This document shows, one piece after another, positions 34,836-40,381 of a DNA stretch of 40,381 nucleotides. Position numbers and translations under genes: made by a program. The notes beneath the pieces are model-generated. The model was not told where the DNA came from, did no database searches, and worked only from the letters and a program-made list of their open reading frames with translations. Every line of letters begins with the position of its first letter. The first letter of the stretch is position 1. This stretch comes from Nocardioides albidus (GTDB taxonomy: Bacteria > Actinomycetota > Actinomycetes > Propionibacteriales > Nocardioidaceae): NCBI RefSeq assembly GCF_006335005.1, contig NZ_VDMP01000027.1:457089-497469 (forward strand), written 5' to 3'.

Positions 34836-35640
34836 TCGCGTCGAGCGGGCGTACGCCGAGCGCCACCAGGTCCCGGGCGACCTCCTCGGGCTCGTGGCGG
34901 ATCTCGAACGCCGAGGCCCGGACGACGACCCTCTCGGCCGCGGTGAGCCGCCGGTCGCGGCGCAGGTCGGCGATCCACTGCTCCACCTCGACGTGGAACG
35001 AGCCGTCGACCTCCAGGACCAGCACGCGGCCGCCGCCCAGGCGCCACTCGCAGTCCGTCCATCGGCGCCGGCCCGCGCTGTCCACCCTGCTGGTCTGCCG
35101 CACGGGCAGGGGCAGCCCGAACCGGCGGCACAGCCGCGCGACGTCCCGCTCGGCACCCGAGTGCACTCCGCCCTCGACATCGTGGAGCATCCGCCGGAAG
35201 CCGCCCGCCCGGCGCAGCGGTCGCAGCTGCTCCACCCACTCCAGTCGGGCGGACGGGATGCCGGGGCGAGGATCGCGCAGCAGATCGAACGGTCGCCGCG
35301 AGCGGAAGAAGCGGATGCCGTCGACCGGCTCGAACGCGAGCTCGTCGTCGACGAGGACGGTGACGTCGCTGCGCTCCCAACCGCGCAGTCCGTGGCGGGC
35401 GCCGGCCGTCAGACCACCCACGATGCTGCGCGGACCAGCGTGCAGCACGCCGAGCCAGCGCCGCTGCTCGGTCGTGAGCTCACCGGTGGTGATGCTCAGG
35501 ACGCGCGGTGAGCGCTCGGCCCAGCGACCGGCGCCGACCTGACGCTGGACGCGGTCCCAGTCGCAGCCGAGCGCCGTCAGCTGCCTGCGCGCGATCAGGC
35601 CGGCCTGGCCGGCGGCGAGATCGAGGACGTCGGGGTTCAT
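34822..35640 (-). CDS. AbiEi-antitoxin-like / DUF559-like protein
   Basis: A 272-residue protein of a common actinobacterial type. The N-terminus resembles the winged helix of AbiEi antitoxins (LIARRQLTALGCDWDRVQRQVGAGRW). The C-terminal third resembles the Vsr-like nuclease fold of DUF559 proteins (RWTDCEWRLGGGRVLVLEVDGSFH, then WIADLRRDRRLTAAERVVVRASAFEIRH). No adjacent toxin gene exists, so a toxin-antitoxin role is doubtful. ATG 35640 is used; its ribosome site is weak and a CCCCGGGG palindrome lies directly upstream. Function is unknown. Confidence 0.78.
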   Translation of the reverse strand: MNPDVLDLAAGQAGLIARRQLTALGCDWDRVQRQVGAGRWAERSPRVLSITTGELTTEQRRWLGVLHAGPRSIVGGLTAGARHGLRGWERSDVTVLVDDELAFEPVDGIRFFRSRRPFDLLRDPRPGIPSARLEWVEQLRPLRRAGGFRRMLHDVEGGVHSGAERDVARLCRRFGLPLPVRQTSRVDSAGRRRWTDCEWRLGGGRVLVLEVDGSFHVEVEQWIADLRRDRRLTAAERVVVRASAFEIRHEPEEVARDLVALGVRPLDARSCA

Positions 35641-35694
35641 CCCCGGGGGTTGCCCGCAGGCCGAGGCAGCGCGAACCCGGCTCGCGGTCGTCCA

Positions 35695-35720
35695 CAGGCT
35701 CTCCCGCGAAGCGGGGCCTG
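35695..35720 (-). terminator. Possible terminator after gpmA
   Basis: CCCGC-GAA-GCGGG (35703-35715) forms a tight hairpin, extended by CAGG (35695-35698) and CCTG (35717-35720) across an uneven internal loop. It lies 18 nt after the gpmA stop. Confidence 0.45.
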
Positions 35721-35737
35721 GATGGGGGACGGGCCGG

Positions 35738-36484
35738 TCAGCGACCCTGGTTGGCGACGGCAGCGGCTGCCGCGGCGGCCGCCTCGGGGTCGAGATAGCG
35801 GCCGCCGGGGACGACGGGGGCGAGGGTGCTCTCGTCGAGCTCGTAGACCAGGGGCATCCCGGTGGGGATGTTGAGGCCGGCGATGTCGGCGTCGCTGATG
35901 CCGTCGAGGTGCTTCACGATCGCGCGCAGGCTGTTGCCGTGCGCGGCGACGAGCACGGTGTGGCCCGCGCGCAGGTCCGGCACGATCCCGGCGTCCCAGT
36001 AGGGCAGCAGCCGCTCGATGACCTGCTTGAGCGCCTCGGCGCGCGGCAGCTCGTCGCCGAGGTCGGCGTAGCGGGGGTCGTCGGCCTGGGAGTACTCGTC
36101 GTCGTCGGCCAGCGGGGGCGGCGGGGTGTCGAAGGAGCGGCGCCAGAGCATGAACTGCTCCTCGCCGTACTCGTCCTTGATCGCCTTCTTGTCCTTGCCC
36201 TGCAGAGCGCCGTAGTGACGCTCGTTGAGCCGCCAGGAGCGCCGCACCGGGATCCAGTGCCGATCCGCGGCGTCGAGCGCGAGCGCGGCGGTGTTGATCG
36301 CGCGGCGCTGCAGCGAGGTGTGGACGACGTCCGGCAGGATGCCGGCCTCCTTGAGGAGCTCACCGCCCCGCACCGCCTCGGCGCGGCCCTTCTCGGTCAG
36401 CGCGACGTCCACCCAGCCGGTGAACAGGTTCTTGGCGTTCCACTCGCTCTCGCCGTGGCGGAGCAGGACCAGCGTGAGGCTCAT
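35738..36484 (-). CDS. gpmA: 2,3-bisphosphoglycerate-dependent phosphoglycerate mutase
   Basis: A 248-residue glycolytic enzyme interconverting 3- and 2-phosphoglycerate. The phospho-histidine is His10 in [12 protein letters not shown]. Other family features are [38 protein letters not shown] (catalytic Glu) and [10 protein letters not shown] (second His). The C-terminus ends in a run of alanines and NQGR. ATG 36484 overlaps the stop of the upstream lipoprotein gene by one base. In mycobacteria this gene sits between ybjN and senX3, the same neighbourhood but rearranged here. Confidence 0.97.
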   Translation of the reverse strand: MSLTLVLLRHGESEWNAKNLFTGWVDVALTEKGRAEAVRGGELLKEAGILPDVVHTSLQRRAINTAALALDAADRHWIPVRRSWRLNERHYGALQGKDKKAIKDEYGEEQFMLWRRSFDTPPPPLADDDEYSQADDPRYADLGDELPRAEALKQVIERLLPYWDAGIVPDLRAGHTVLVAAHGNSLRAIVKHLDGISDADIAGLNIPTGMPLVYELDESTLAPVVPGGRYLDPEAAAAAAAAVANQGR

Positions 36485-37176
36485 CAGTGCGCACCCTCCG
36501 GTGCGGGGGCCTCGTCCGCGCAGTTGAACGTCGCGTCTCCGCCCTCCTCGGCGTGGGCGTCCTCGCTCTCCTCGGCGTGGGCGTCCTCGCTCTCCTCGGT
36601 GTGGGCGTCCTCGCCCTCCTCGGCGTGGGCGTCCTCGCCCTCGGTGCCCTCGGTGCTGGCCTCGGTGCTCTTGCCGGAGCCCTTCTCCGACGGCGACTCC
36701 GACGCACTCGGGAGGTCCGTCGGGACCTGGGTGTACTGGAAGCAGGGCTTCACGACCGGTACGTCGAGGCTCAGCGTCGTGCCGTCGCTGAAGGTCAGGT
36801 CGAGCGGCACGACGTCGCCGGCGGTGAAGTCGCCGCTGACCGGGACCACGGTGTCGGTGGCCAGGTTGACGGTGCCGCGCCCGGCGACCTCCACCGGCTC
36901 GAAGTCGGCCGTGACACCGTCGGCCGAGCTCACCTCGTCGAGGGAGGCGTCCTCGCGCAGGTTGTTGGCCAGCGAGCCGATGAGCCGGCCCTCGCCCTGG
37001 GCCGTGGCGAGGATCCGGATGCCGAGGGCGTCCACGTCGCCGCTGCGGTCGTTGACGCCGGCTGCGATGGTGTTGACCCGGTCGGTGGGGTAGTCGAAGC
37101 CGCAGGCGCTCAGGGCGGCGGCGGGGACGACTGCCAGCAGCAGTCCGGCGAGCGCGGATCGGCGCAGGTGGGGCAT
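36484..37176 (-). CDS. Lipoprotein with acidic His-containing repeats
   Basis: A 230-residue lipoprotein. The signal peptide ends LSAC with the lipid-anchored Cys at 25. The core ([37 protein letters not shown] start) resembles small actinobacterial lipoproteins with a copper-chaperone-like beta-sandwich, a tentative likeness. After a Ser/Glu-rich linker come four 8-residue repeats of the form EDAHAEEx, then [11 protein letters not shown]. His with many Asp/Glu suggests metal binding or a flexible acidic stalk; this is inference. GGAGG precedes ATG 37176 and TAGAGT (37221 to 37216) may be its -10. It is coupled to gpmA by a one-base overlap. Confidence 0.85.
   Translation of the reverse strand: MPHLRRSALAGLLLAVVPAAALSACGFDYPTDRVNTIAAGVNDRSGDVDALGIRILATAQGEGRLIGSLANNLREDASLDEVSSADGVTADFEPVEVAGRGTVNLATDTVVPVSGDFTAGDVVPLDLTFSDGTTLSLDVPVVKPCFQYTQVPTDLPSASESPSEKGSGKSTEASTEGTEGEDAHAEEGEDAHTEESEDAHAEESEDAHAEEGGDATFNCADEAPAPEGAH
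36542..36637 (-). repeat. 24-bp coding tandem repeat (four units)
   Basis: The motif GGCGTGGGCGTCCTCG recurs at 36550, 36574, 36598 (one change) and 36622, a 24-bp period. It encodes the EDAHAEEx repeats of the lipoprotein, in frame, so copy number can change without a frameshift. Confidence 0.9.
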
Positions 37177-37228
37177 GTCGGCAGGCCTCCGGGTCAGATG
37201 GGTCGAAGCGGGCTCACTCTAGCGTCGG

Positions 37229-38263
37229 TCAGCGGCTGAGGCCGACCCGGGCACCGACGACGATCATCGCCACCACGACCGCCACGGTGAACAGTGTGGA
37301 CAGGGCCAGGAGTCGGGTCGCGCCGAGCTTGAGCCCCAGCTTGAGCGGCAGATAGGTCCATCCGTCCTCGTGGTCGGCCACCAGGCCCCACACCGCCCGC
37401 ATGAAGTGGATGCCGACCCCGAGCAGCGCGGCCAGGGCCACGATCGCCGGCTCCGGTGCCTCGCCGACCGCCTGGCCGCCCCAGCCGCCGTAGGAGAGGT
37501 ACGCCGGCAGGAGGGCGTACGACGCCGCCCACGACCACCACGACAGGACGCCCGTGCGCAGCACGATGTTGCCGAGCATCGCGACCGCGAGGGAAGCGGC
37601 GTAGTACATGGCCGCCCAGGCGCCGGTCATCGTGGCGAGCGGCACGAGCAGCAGGAAGGCGACCACGATGGCGTACCACGCCGTCCCCACCTCCAGCCGT
37701 CCCGCGGCGATCGGCTTGCCGGTCAGTCCGTGGGCCTGGTCGCGCTGGCGGTCGACGATGTCGTTGTGCCAGCCGAGGATGGTCTGGCCCACGAGCACGG
37801 TCAGCAGGACGATCCCGGCCTCGCGGGCCGGTCGACCGGCGACGGCGGCGACCAGTCCCATCGCGAGGGCCGTGGTGACGGCCTGCTTGGCGTGGGCGGC
37901 CTGGAGCAGCTGGAGCGGGACCACATCGGCGGGTGTGCGCCCACCCAGCAGCCAGCCGCCCAGACCGGTGCGGACCGGCTCGGCGGGCAGCACGGGCCGC
38001 TCGAGCTCGTCCTCGTCGTCGACCGGCTCGTCCTCGGCCGGCTCGGACTCCTCGACCGGCTCGGCGGCGAGCTCGTCGTCGTCAGCCTCGTCCGCGCTCA
38101 CCTCGGGCGCCTCGTCGGCGTCGTCGGGCTCCTCCGCGGTGATGTCCGCGGCGGTCTCGGGCGCGCTCTCGGGAGCGTCCTCGGGACCCGGGTCCGGGGT
38201 CTCCTCCACGAGGGTCCGCTCCGTGGAGGAGCGGCCGGGCCGCCAGCGCTGCATCTTCGCCAT
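37229..38263 (-). CDS. UbiA-family prenyltransferase with acidic N-terminal extension
   Basis: A 344-residue membrane protein. From about residue 110 it is a UbiA-type prenyltransferase with about eight helices, the first Asp-rich motif GWHNDIVDRQRDQ (NDxxDxxxD) and a second DHEDGW near the end. Such enzymes attach isoprenoid chains to aromatic or other acceptors (quinones, haem, cell-wall carriers); the acceptor here is not identifiable. Residues 20-110 are unusually rich in Glu and Asp and should be disordered in the cytosol. ATG 38263 lies 7 nt behind AATACT; ATG 38254 is an alternative. It leads the minus-strand run toward the lipoprotein and gpmA. Confidence 0.88.
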   Translation of the reverse strand: MAKMQRWRPGRSSTERTLVEETPDPGPEDAPESAPETAADITAEEPDDADEAPEVSADEADDDELAAEPVEESEPAEDEPVDDEDELERPVLPAEPVRTGLGGWLLGGRTPADVVPLQLLQAAHAKQAVTTALAMGLVAAVAGRPAREAGIVLLTVLVGQTILGWHNDIVDRQRDQAHGLTGKPIAAGRLEVGTAWYAIVVAFLLLVPLATMTGAWAAMYYAASLAVAMLGNIVLRTGVLSWWSWAASYALLPAYLSYGGWGGQAVGEAPEPAIVALAALLGVGIHFMRAVWGLVADHEDGWTYLPLKLGLKLGATRLLALSTLFTVAVVVAMIVVGARVGLSR

Positions 38264-38434
38264 GGCCAGCAGTATTGACCACCCCGGAGCCCGATGGGCG
38301 CGCCCCCGCCGAACGGGCCCGAGCGGCCGCCCGCAGGGCGCCGGTGACCTCCGCCACACCCACCCGACCTGCGGCGACCACACGTCCGGCTACTTGTCAA
38401 GCCGTCGATTGTGGCCCTGACCTGCGCAAACGCA

Positions 38435-38464
38435 TTCGGAGAGTCGTAGAAGCCGTGGTAAGAT
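38435..38464 (+). promoter_or_regulatory. carD promoter
   Basis: TTCGGA (38435-38440) and TAAGAT (38459-38464) are 18 bp apart. AGGAAGGGG (38476-38484) is a good ribosome site 9 nt before ATG 38494, so carD has an ordinary leader, unlike many genes here. Confidence 0.65.
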
Positions 38465-38493
38465 AGGTCACCCTAGGAAGGGGTTTTGCTCAT

Positions 38494-38979
38494 ATGACTT
38501 TCACCGTCGGCGAAACGGTCGTCTACCCCAATCACGGGGCCGCTGTCATCGAGAACATCGAGATGCGGACGATCAAGGGCCAGGAACGGCAGTACCTCGT
38601 GCTTCGGATTGTCGCCCAGCAGGACCTCGTGGTCCGCGTGCCGGCCGACAACCTCGATCTCGTGGGTGTTCGGGATGTCGTGGACAAGGACGGGCTGGAC
38701 CGGGTCTTCGGAGTGCTCCGCGCGGAGCACGTCGAGGAGCCGACCAACTGGTCGAGGCGCTACAAGGCGAACCTCGAGAAGCTCCACAGTGGCGACGTCA
38801 TGAAGGTGGCCGAGGTCGTGCGCGACCTGTGGCGCCGCGAGCGCGACCGCGGTCTGTCGGCAGGCGAGAAGCGGATGCTCGCCAAGGCCCGCCAGATCCT
38901 GGTCTCCGAGCTCGCCCTCTGCGAGAACACCAACGAGGACAAGGCCGAGACCATCCTCGACGAGGTGCTGGCGAGCTGA
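38494..38979 (+). CDS. carD: RNA polymerase-binding transcription factor CarD
   Basis: A 161-residue global regulator that binds the RNA polymerase beta subunit and stabilises open promoter complexes. The N-terminal Tudor-like domain ([18 protein letters not shown], with Arg25 and Arg48 matching polymerase-contact positions) is followed by the helical DNA-binding domain with the conserved Trp86 in [13 protein letters not shown]. Length and sequence are typical. In most actinobacteria ispD follows; here that slot holds a degenerate IspD-fold gene 59 nt downstream. Confidence 0.97.
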   Translation: MTFTVGETVVYPNHGAAVIENIEMRTIKGQERQYLVLRIVAQQDLVVRVPADNLDLVGVRDVVDKDGLDRVFGVLRAEHVEEPTNWSRRYKANLEKLHSGDVMKVAEVVRDLWRRERDRGLSAGEKRMLAKARQILVSELALCENTNEDKAETILDEVLAS

Positions 38980-39013
38980 ACGCTCGCGGGTCCTCCTGAC
39001 CAGCAGAACAACG

Positions 39014-39066
39014 CGACGGCGTCATACGGTGGGTTCCGATGAACCCGCACCCGTATGACGCCGTCG
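39014..39066 (+). terminator. Long hairpin after carD, enclosing the next gene's -10 and start codon
   Basis: CGACGGCGTCATACGG (39014-39029) pairs perfectly with 39051-39066; inside it GGGTTC (39031-39036) pairs with GAACCC (39041-39046) around CGAT. The total is a 22-bp stem with one small uneven internal loop, followed by ACCTTTT. It has the form of an intrinsic terminator for carD. TACGGT (39025-39030) and ATG 39039 of the next gene lie within it. Confidence 0.68.
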
Positions 39067-39647
39067 ACCTTTTCGCCCCCGTCTCCGGGATCGTGGTGGA
39101 GGAGGACCGTGGGGCCCTGCCCTTCCACCTGATCCACGGCGAGTCGCTCGTCGCCGCCGCCGCGTGGGCGGCCGGCGAGGCCGGAGTCGACCTGCTCGAC
39201 CAGACCGTCCCGTGGGACGTCGTGGTCGAGCGAGCCGAGCCGCTGCTGCTGCACGACCCCCTGTGCCCGATGACGCCGCCGGACTTCCTGCGCCGCTGCG
39301 CCGAGCGTGCCGCCGTCGAGGACCGGATCGTGGTCGGCGTCCGCCCGGTCACCGACACCGTCAAGGAGGTCCACCCGGTCGAGGGCGGCGAGGCGGTCGG
39401 CGCGACGGTGGACCGTGACGCCCTGGTGGCCGTCTGCTCGCCCGTGGTGCTGCCCGCCTCGGTCGTCGCCGATCTCTTCGACGCGGGCGGCTCGCTGCCG
39501 TCGACGGACTTCACCGCGCTCGTGACCGGCCTGCGCGACCGGTACGGCGACGAGCGGGTCCTGCTCGTCGAGGCCCCGCCCCAGGCGCGCCGGGTCTCCT
39601 CCGACGCCGACGTCGCGGTGCTCGCCGCGCTGACCGACCCCCGCTGA
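39039..39647 (+). CDS. Degenerate IspD-fold protein lacking the CTP-binding loop
   Basis: A 202-residue protein homologous to IspD (MEP cytidylyltransferase) from about residue 65 on: LLLHDPLCPMTPPDFLRRC aligns with the VHDAARP helix, VRPVTDTVKEV with the PxxDTxK arm motif, and VGATVDRDALVAV with the TxxR motif. The N-terminal AAGxGxR loop, the Lys of the NK/PK motif and the GGxxRxxS segment are missing, and the C-terminal KVT is RVS, so it should not bind CTP alone. It occupies the usual ispD place after carD and converges on an IspD that lacks the arm motifs. ATG 39039 lies in a hairpin loop 8 nt behind TACGGT. It may be a partner subunit. Confidence 0.8.
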   Translation: MNPHPYDAVDLFAPVSGIVVEEDRGALPFHLIHGESLVAAAAWAAGEAGVDLLDQTVPWDVVVERAEPLLLHDPLCPMTPPDFLRRCAERAAVEDRIVVGVRPVTDTVKEVHPVEGGEAVGATVDRDALVAVCSPVVLPASVVADLFDAGGSLPSTDFTALVTGLRDRYGDERVLLVEAPPQARRVSSDADVAVLAALTDPR

Positions 39648-39657
39648 CCCGCTGGGA

Positions 39658-40365
39658 CTACGCCAACAGCCGGGCGGCCACCTCGAGGTCCTCGGCGAAG
39701 GTCACCTTGAGGTTGCCGGGGCCGGACGGCACGGCGCGCACCTCGTGCCCGGCCGGGGCGAACTGCGCGAAGGCTGCCGCGGTGTCGGTGCCGTCGAAGC
39801 CCGCCCGGGCCGCGGCGCGGTAGGCGTCGAGGAGCGGTCCCGCGCGGAACGCCTGTGGCGTGGCGACACCGACCAGCCGGGTGCCGGGTCCGCCCGGGGC
39901 GGGTGCGGCAGCGGCGTCGCGGGGGAGGAGACCGGCGAGCTCGTGCGTGGGTACGGCGCCGCCGTGCGCGCGTGCGGCGGCGATGGTCGCCTCGAAGAGT
40001 CCCGGGCCGGCCAGCGGGCGGGCCCCGTCGTGGATCGCGATGACGTCGAGGCTGCCGTCGGCGACCCGGGGGGCGAGAGCCGCCAGGGCGGCCTGCTCGG
40101 AGTCCTGCCGGGTGGCGCCGCCCTCGACGAGCAGCACCTCGCGCTCCCCGATCACCGGCAGGAGGGCCGCGCCGACGTCCGCGCGCTCGCCGGGCCGGTG
40201 GACGACCACGACCGGGTCGACCCCCTCCACCGCGAGGGCCGTGAGCACCGACCAGGCCAGGACCGGCCGGCCGCGCAGCGGCAGCAGGACCTTGTTGACC
40301 TCGGCGCCCACCCGGGTGCCGCTGCCCGCGGCGAGGATGACGACGGCTGCGCTCGGTGTGGTCAC
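39658..40365 (-). CDS. ispD: IspD-like 2-C-methyl-D-erythritol 4-phosphate cytidylyltransferase, arm motifs altered
   Basis: A 235-residue nucleotidyltransferase of the non-mevalonate isoprenoid pathway family. The CTP-binding start [50 protein letters not shown] and [10 protein letters not shown] are intact. The PxxDTxK motif is replaced by [14 protein letters not shown] and the TxxR motif before TPQ is lost, so MEP-contact residues are missing. GTG 40365 is 6 nt behind TAACCT on the minus strand, a leaderless layout. It converges on the degenerate IspD-fold gene with a 10-bp gap. Either the pair works together or this enzyme has another substrate. Confidence 0.85.
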   Translation of the reverse strand: MTTPSAAVVILAAGSGTRVGAEVNKVLLPLRGRPVLAWSVLTALAVEGVDPVVVVHRPGERADVGAALLPVIGEREVLLVEGGATRQDSEQAALAALAPRVADGSLDVIAIHDGARPLAGPGLFEATIAAARAHGGAVPTHELAGLLPRDAAAAPAPGGPGTRLVGVATPQAFRAGPLLDAYRAAARAGFDGTDTAAAFAQFAPAGHEVRAVPSGPGNLKVTFAEDLEVAARLLA

Positions 40366-40371
40366 AGGGGG

Positions 40372-40377
40372 AGGTTA
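40372..40377 (-). promoter_or_regulatory. -10 box of a leaderless ispD-like transcript
   Basis: TAACCT (40377 to 40372) ends 6 nt before GTG 40365, at the window edge; the -35 is only partly visible. Confidence 0.5.
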
Positions 40378-40381
40378 GAGG

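Noticed and set aside
34822..35640. Toxin-antitoxin system
   Set aside because: The protein resembles AbiEi only at its N-terminus, and no AbiEii-like toxin gene is adjacent.
36541..36645. CRISPR-like or minisatellite array
   Set aside because: The 24-bp units have no spacers and encode in-frame EDAHAEEx repeats of a lipoprotein.

Overview
This 40.4-kb window is high-GC DNA with many GTG starts, strong third-position G/C bias and long antisense open frames. It carries a mycothiol gene (mshA), carD, senX3/regX3 with a PHO-box-like site, and phoU. Together these point to an actinomycete chromosome, most likely Nocardioidaceae (Nocardioides-like); the genus is inferred, not proven. I call 40 protein genes. 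There is no tRNA, rRNA, insertion sequence, prophage or CRISPR array.

Layout. (1) 1-6.8 kb, acyl-CoA metabolism: the 3' part of a single-chain BC-BCCP-CT acyl-CoA carboxylase, an SDR, a DHA2-type exporter, then an operon of HAD protein, ACAD10/11-type acyl-CoA dehydrogenase and ABM-fold protein. (2) 6.8-9.1 kb: a divergent LysR regulator and MFS transporter with a textbook LysR control region. (3) 9.1-12.7 kb: a secreted PLD-like protein and a two-gene ABC system with a polytopic membrane partner. (4) 12.7-20.2 kb: SDR and thiolase, a complete SsuABC/TauABC-like importer, a MarR regulator and a flavin monooxygenase with a palindromic operator. (5) 20.2-23.5 kb: histidine phosphatase, TypA, Asp/Glu racemase. 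(6) 23.5-30.2 kb: a gene-free stretch, mshA and ybjN, then a PEP-mutase-family enzyme, a secreted P-domain protein, a YCII-ECF sigma pair and an EamA transporter. (7) 30.2-38.3 kb: a MASE1-PAS-GGDEF diguanylate cyclase behind senX3-regX3, divergent phoU, an AbiEi/DUF559-like protein, and gpmA behind a repeat-bearing lipoprotein and a UbiA prenyltransferase. (8) 38.5-40.4 kb: carD and two convergent IspD-fold genes.

The most unusual observation is the IspD pair. The gene in the classical carD-ispD position has lost the CTP-binding loop but keeps the PVTDTVK and TVDR motifs. Its convergent neighbour keeps the CTP loop, HDGARP and NLKVT but lacks exactly those two motifs. In known IspD those motifs sit on an arm that reaches into the partner subunit, so a two-gene heteromeric IspD is a plausible, testable hypothesis. 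The degenerate gene also starts inside the loop of a long perfect hairpin that overlaps its -10 box.

A second window-wide theme is leaderless transcription: about a dozen start codons sit 6-8 nt behind a TAnnnT-like box. Convergent gene ends share symmetric hairpins that contain the stop codons. Assignments come from reading motifs in the sequence and from family knowledge; no database search was run.
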